Shown here one piece after another: positions 27,823-28,790 of a DNA stretch of 28,790 nt (its first letter is position 1; each line of letters starts with the position of its first letter). The notes under the pieces were generated by a model. That model had not been told where the DNA came from, searched no databases, and saw only the letters and a list, made by a program, of their open reading frames with translations. Origin of the DNA: a virus. Position numbers and translations under genes: made by a program. Location of the stretch: positions 1 through 28,790 of IMG/VR virus record IMGVR_UViG_3300031576_000240; one strand, written 5' to 3'.

Positions 27823-28647
27823 ATGCCACTTTATTTAAAAACTTTGACTAATTCAATTTATGGAGACGGGAATACTGGAGCTGTGACAATTGGCTCAAAT
27901 ACAACTCTTACCACAAATGTTTTTTATACAACTCTTACAGTGTCATCCACCTTTACATTGTCCACGGCAAACTTTTTAGTTTGTGCTCGTACTTCAATCA
28001 CCAATTCTGGGACCATCAGCAACATTGGAGTCAATGGTTCTGGAGGAACTGGTGGGGCAGCTGTTGCCGCTGGTTATTATGCAACATCTGGTAATGGCGG
28101 AAACGGAGGGACTAATGCTGTTGGCAGTAATGGCACAGGCAGTGCCACAGCTTCTGCAGGAAGCGCTGGAGGATCTGGAGGGGCTGGGGGGGCAAATGGA
28201 GGCGGCGCTGCTGGTGCAGCTACAATTGCCATCCCTCAAGGGTCTGCATTATCTAGGCATTCTGCTGAGTTGATTAGAGGTGTACAGGGTGTCAATAAAA
28301 TGATTGGTGGGAGCGGCGGCGGCGGCGGTGGATCAAATGATGCCACAGCAACTGGTGGCGGCGGAGGGTCAGGCGGAGGGGTGTTAATTTTGGCGTCACC
28401 TGTAATAAATAATGCTTCTGGTACTATTAAGGTAGATGGCGGTAACGGAGGAAATGGTGCAGCTCCTGCAGGGTCTGCTGGAGGTGGCGGTGGAGGAGGT
28501 GGAGGCTTGCTTGGTCTTATTTGTGATTATTTTTCATCTGGCACTGAGACTGCTCTAGGAGGAGCTTTTGGGACAGGGGCTGCTGGCGGCGGCAATGGAT
28601 TGGCAGGCACTGCTGGTAATATTGTTAAATTAACCGGATCACAATAA
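27823..28647 (+). CDS. Glycine-rich virion adhesin-like protein (274 aa)
   Basis: After a beta-rich N-terminal third (YLKTLTNSIYGDGNTGAVTI) the protein has long Gly stretches such as GGSGGGGGGSNDATATGGGG, interspersed with hydrophobic strands (GVLILASPVINNASGTIKVD). This resembles tail-fibre tip adhesins and other proteins with polyglycine-II-type bundles, in which loops between Gly runs bind the host receptor. Near-identical GGC/GGA runs also mean that copy number may vary. It ends TAATG into the next gene. Confidence 0.6.
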   Translation: MPLYLKTLTNSIYGDGNTGAVTIGSNTTLTTNVFYTTLTVSSTFTLSTANFLVCARTSITNSGTISNIGVNGSGGTGGAAVAAGYYATSGNGGNGGTNAVGSNGTGSATASAGSAGGSGGAGGANGGGAAGAATIAIPQGSALSRHSAELIRGVQGVNKMIGGSGGGGGGSNDATATGGGGGSGGGVLILASPVINNASGTIKVDGGNGGNGAAPAGSAGGGGGGGGGLLGLICDYFSSGTETALGGAFGTGAAGGGNGLAGTAGNIVKLTGSQ

Positions 28648-28790
28648 TGATTTATACATATGATAAAAATACTAATCTGGTTGTTATGATTTCAGAATCT
28701 AAAAATAATTATGATAATCAGAATTGGATTGATATTGAGGACGATGATACTGCTTATAAAGAATTTTTATCACGTGAAGAAGGAACATTA
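28647..28790 (+). CDS. Start of an acidic phage protein (partial)
   Basis: The ATG overlaps the previous TAA (TAATG). Forty-eight codons are open to the window end: MIYTYDKNTNLVVMISESKN and then many Asp/Asn (YDNQNWIDIEDDDTAY). It resembles small phage proteins encoded after fibre genes, but too little is visible to assign a family. Confidence 0.5.
   Translation, partial: MIYTYDKNTNLVVMISESKNNYDNQNWIDIEDDDTAYKEFLSREEGTL

Noticed and set aside
1-28790. tRNA genes, CRISPR arrays, insertion sequences, a reverse transcriptase/diversity-generating element, integrase
   Set aside because: No cloverleaf, spaced direct repeats, transposase, RT or integrase motifs were recognised on either strand by eye; the glycine-rich and TEIKMD repeats are coding repeats.

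Overview
The window is part of the genome (free or integrated) of a tailed dsDNA bacteriophage. The evidence is a terminase / portal / scaffold / gpT-like capsid module, a phage replication module, and a lysis cassette with a GH108 muramidase and an overlapping Rz/Rz1 spanin pair. Spanins and the lipobox o-spanin imply a Gram-negative host. The exact phage genus cannot be read from the sequence; the roughly 790-residue portal is in the size range of podovirus portals. No tRNA, CRISPR array, insertion sequence, integrase, DNA polymerase or reverse transcriptase was recognised.

Layout. (1) 1-2228, plus strand: the 3' end of a helix-turn-helix gene, two small membrane proteins, the muramidase, a two-part ORF joined across a G7 run, a holin-like protein, and i-spanin/o-spanin. 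(2) 2225-16123, minus strand: one long, tightly packed early/middle operon read from a near-consensus sigma-70 promoter at 16169-16197. Its promoter-proximal and central part holds small regulators, a SNF2 helicase, a coiled-coil protein, a zinc-site protein and an 837-residue TOPRIM plus P-loop primase-helicase. Its distal part (2.2-7.2 kb) holds an RHH protein, a VRR-NUC nuclease, a Cro/CI-type regulator with its own putative promoter and repeated operator, YopX, DUF3310, a possible GroES-like protein and many tiny ORFs coupled by 4-base ATGA overlaps. (3) 16124-17248: a 1.1 kb non-coding divergent control region. (4) 17249-28790, plus strand: terminase small and large subunits, portal, scaffold, cement/decoration protein, major capsid protein, a beta-helix protein, a LamG-like protein, an internal terminator, then repeat-rich and glycine-rich virion proteins running off the end.

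How it works together. The leftward operon would supply replication and host-interaction functions. The rightward set would supply packaging, the capsid and surface appendages. The plus-strand lysis genes at the left edge are probably late genes too; whether the genome end or permutation joins them to the rightward late operon cannot be seen here.

Most striking observations. There is a full-consensus sigma-54 (RpoN) promoter in the divergent region, pointing at the late genes, with its predicted start inside an (AG)10 tract and a long, partly C-rich leader behind it. Three small leftward ORFs (4.8, 5.5 and 15.7 kb) are each cut by one in-frame stop, yet their frames continue exactly to the next gene; in YopX the continuation restores the family's C-terminal motif. 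A -1-type slippery G_GGG_GGT joins two ORFs at 1.34 kb. A nested 73-nt stem structure lies just upstream of the primase-helicase gene.
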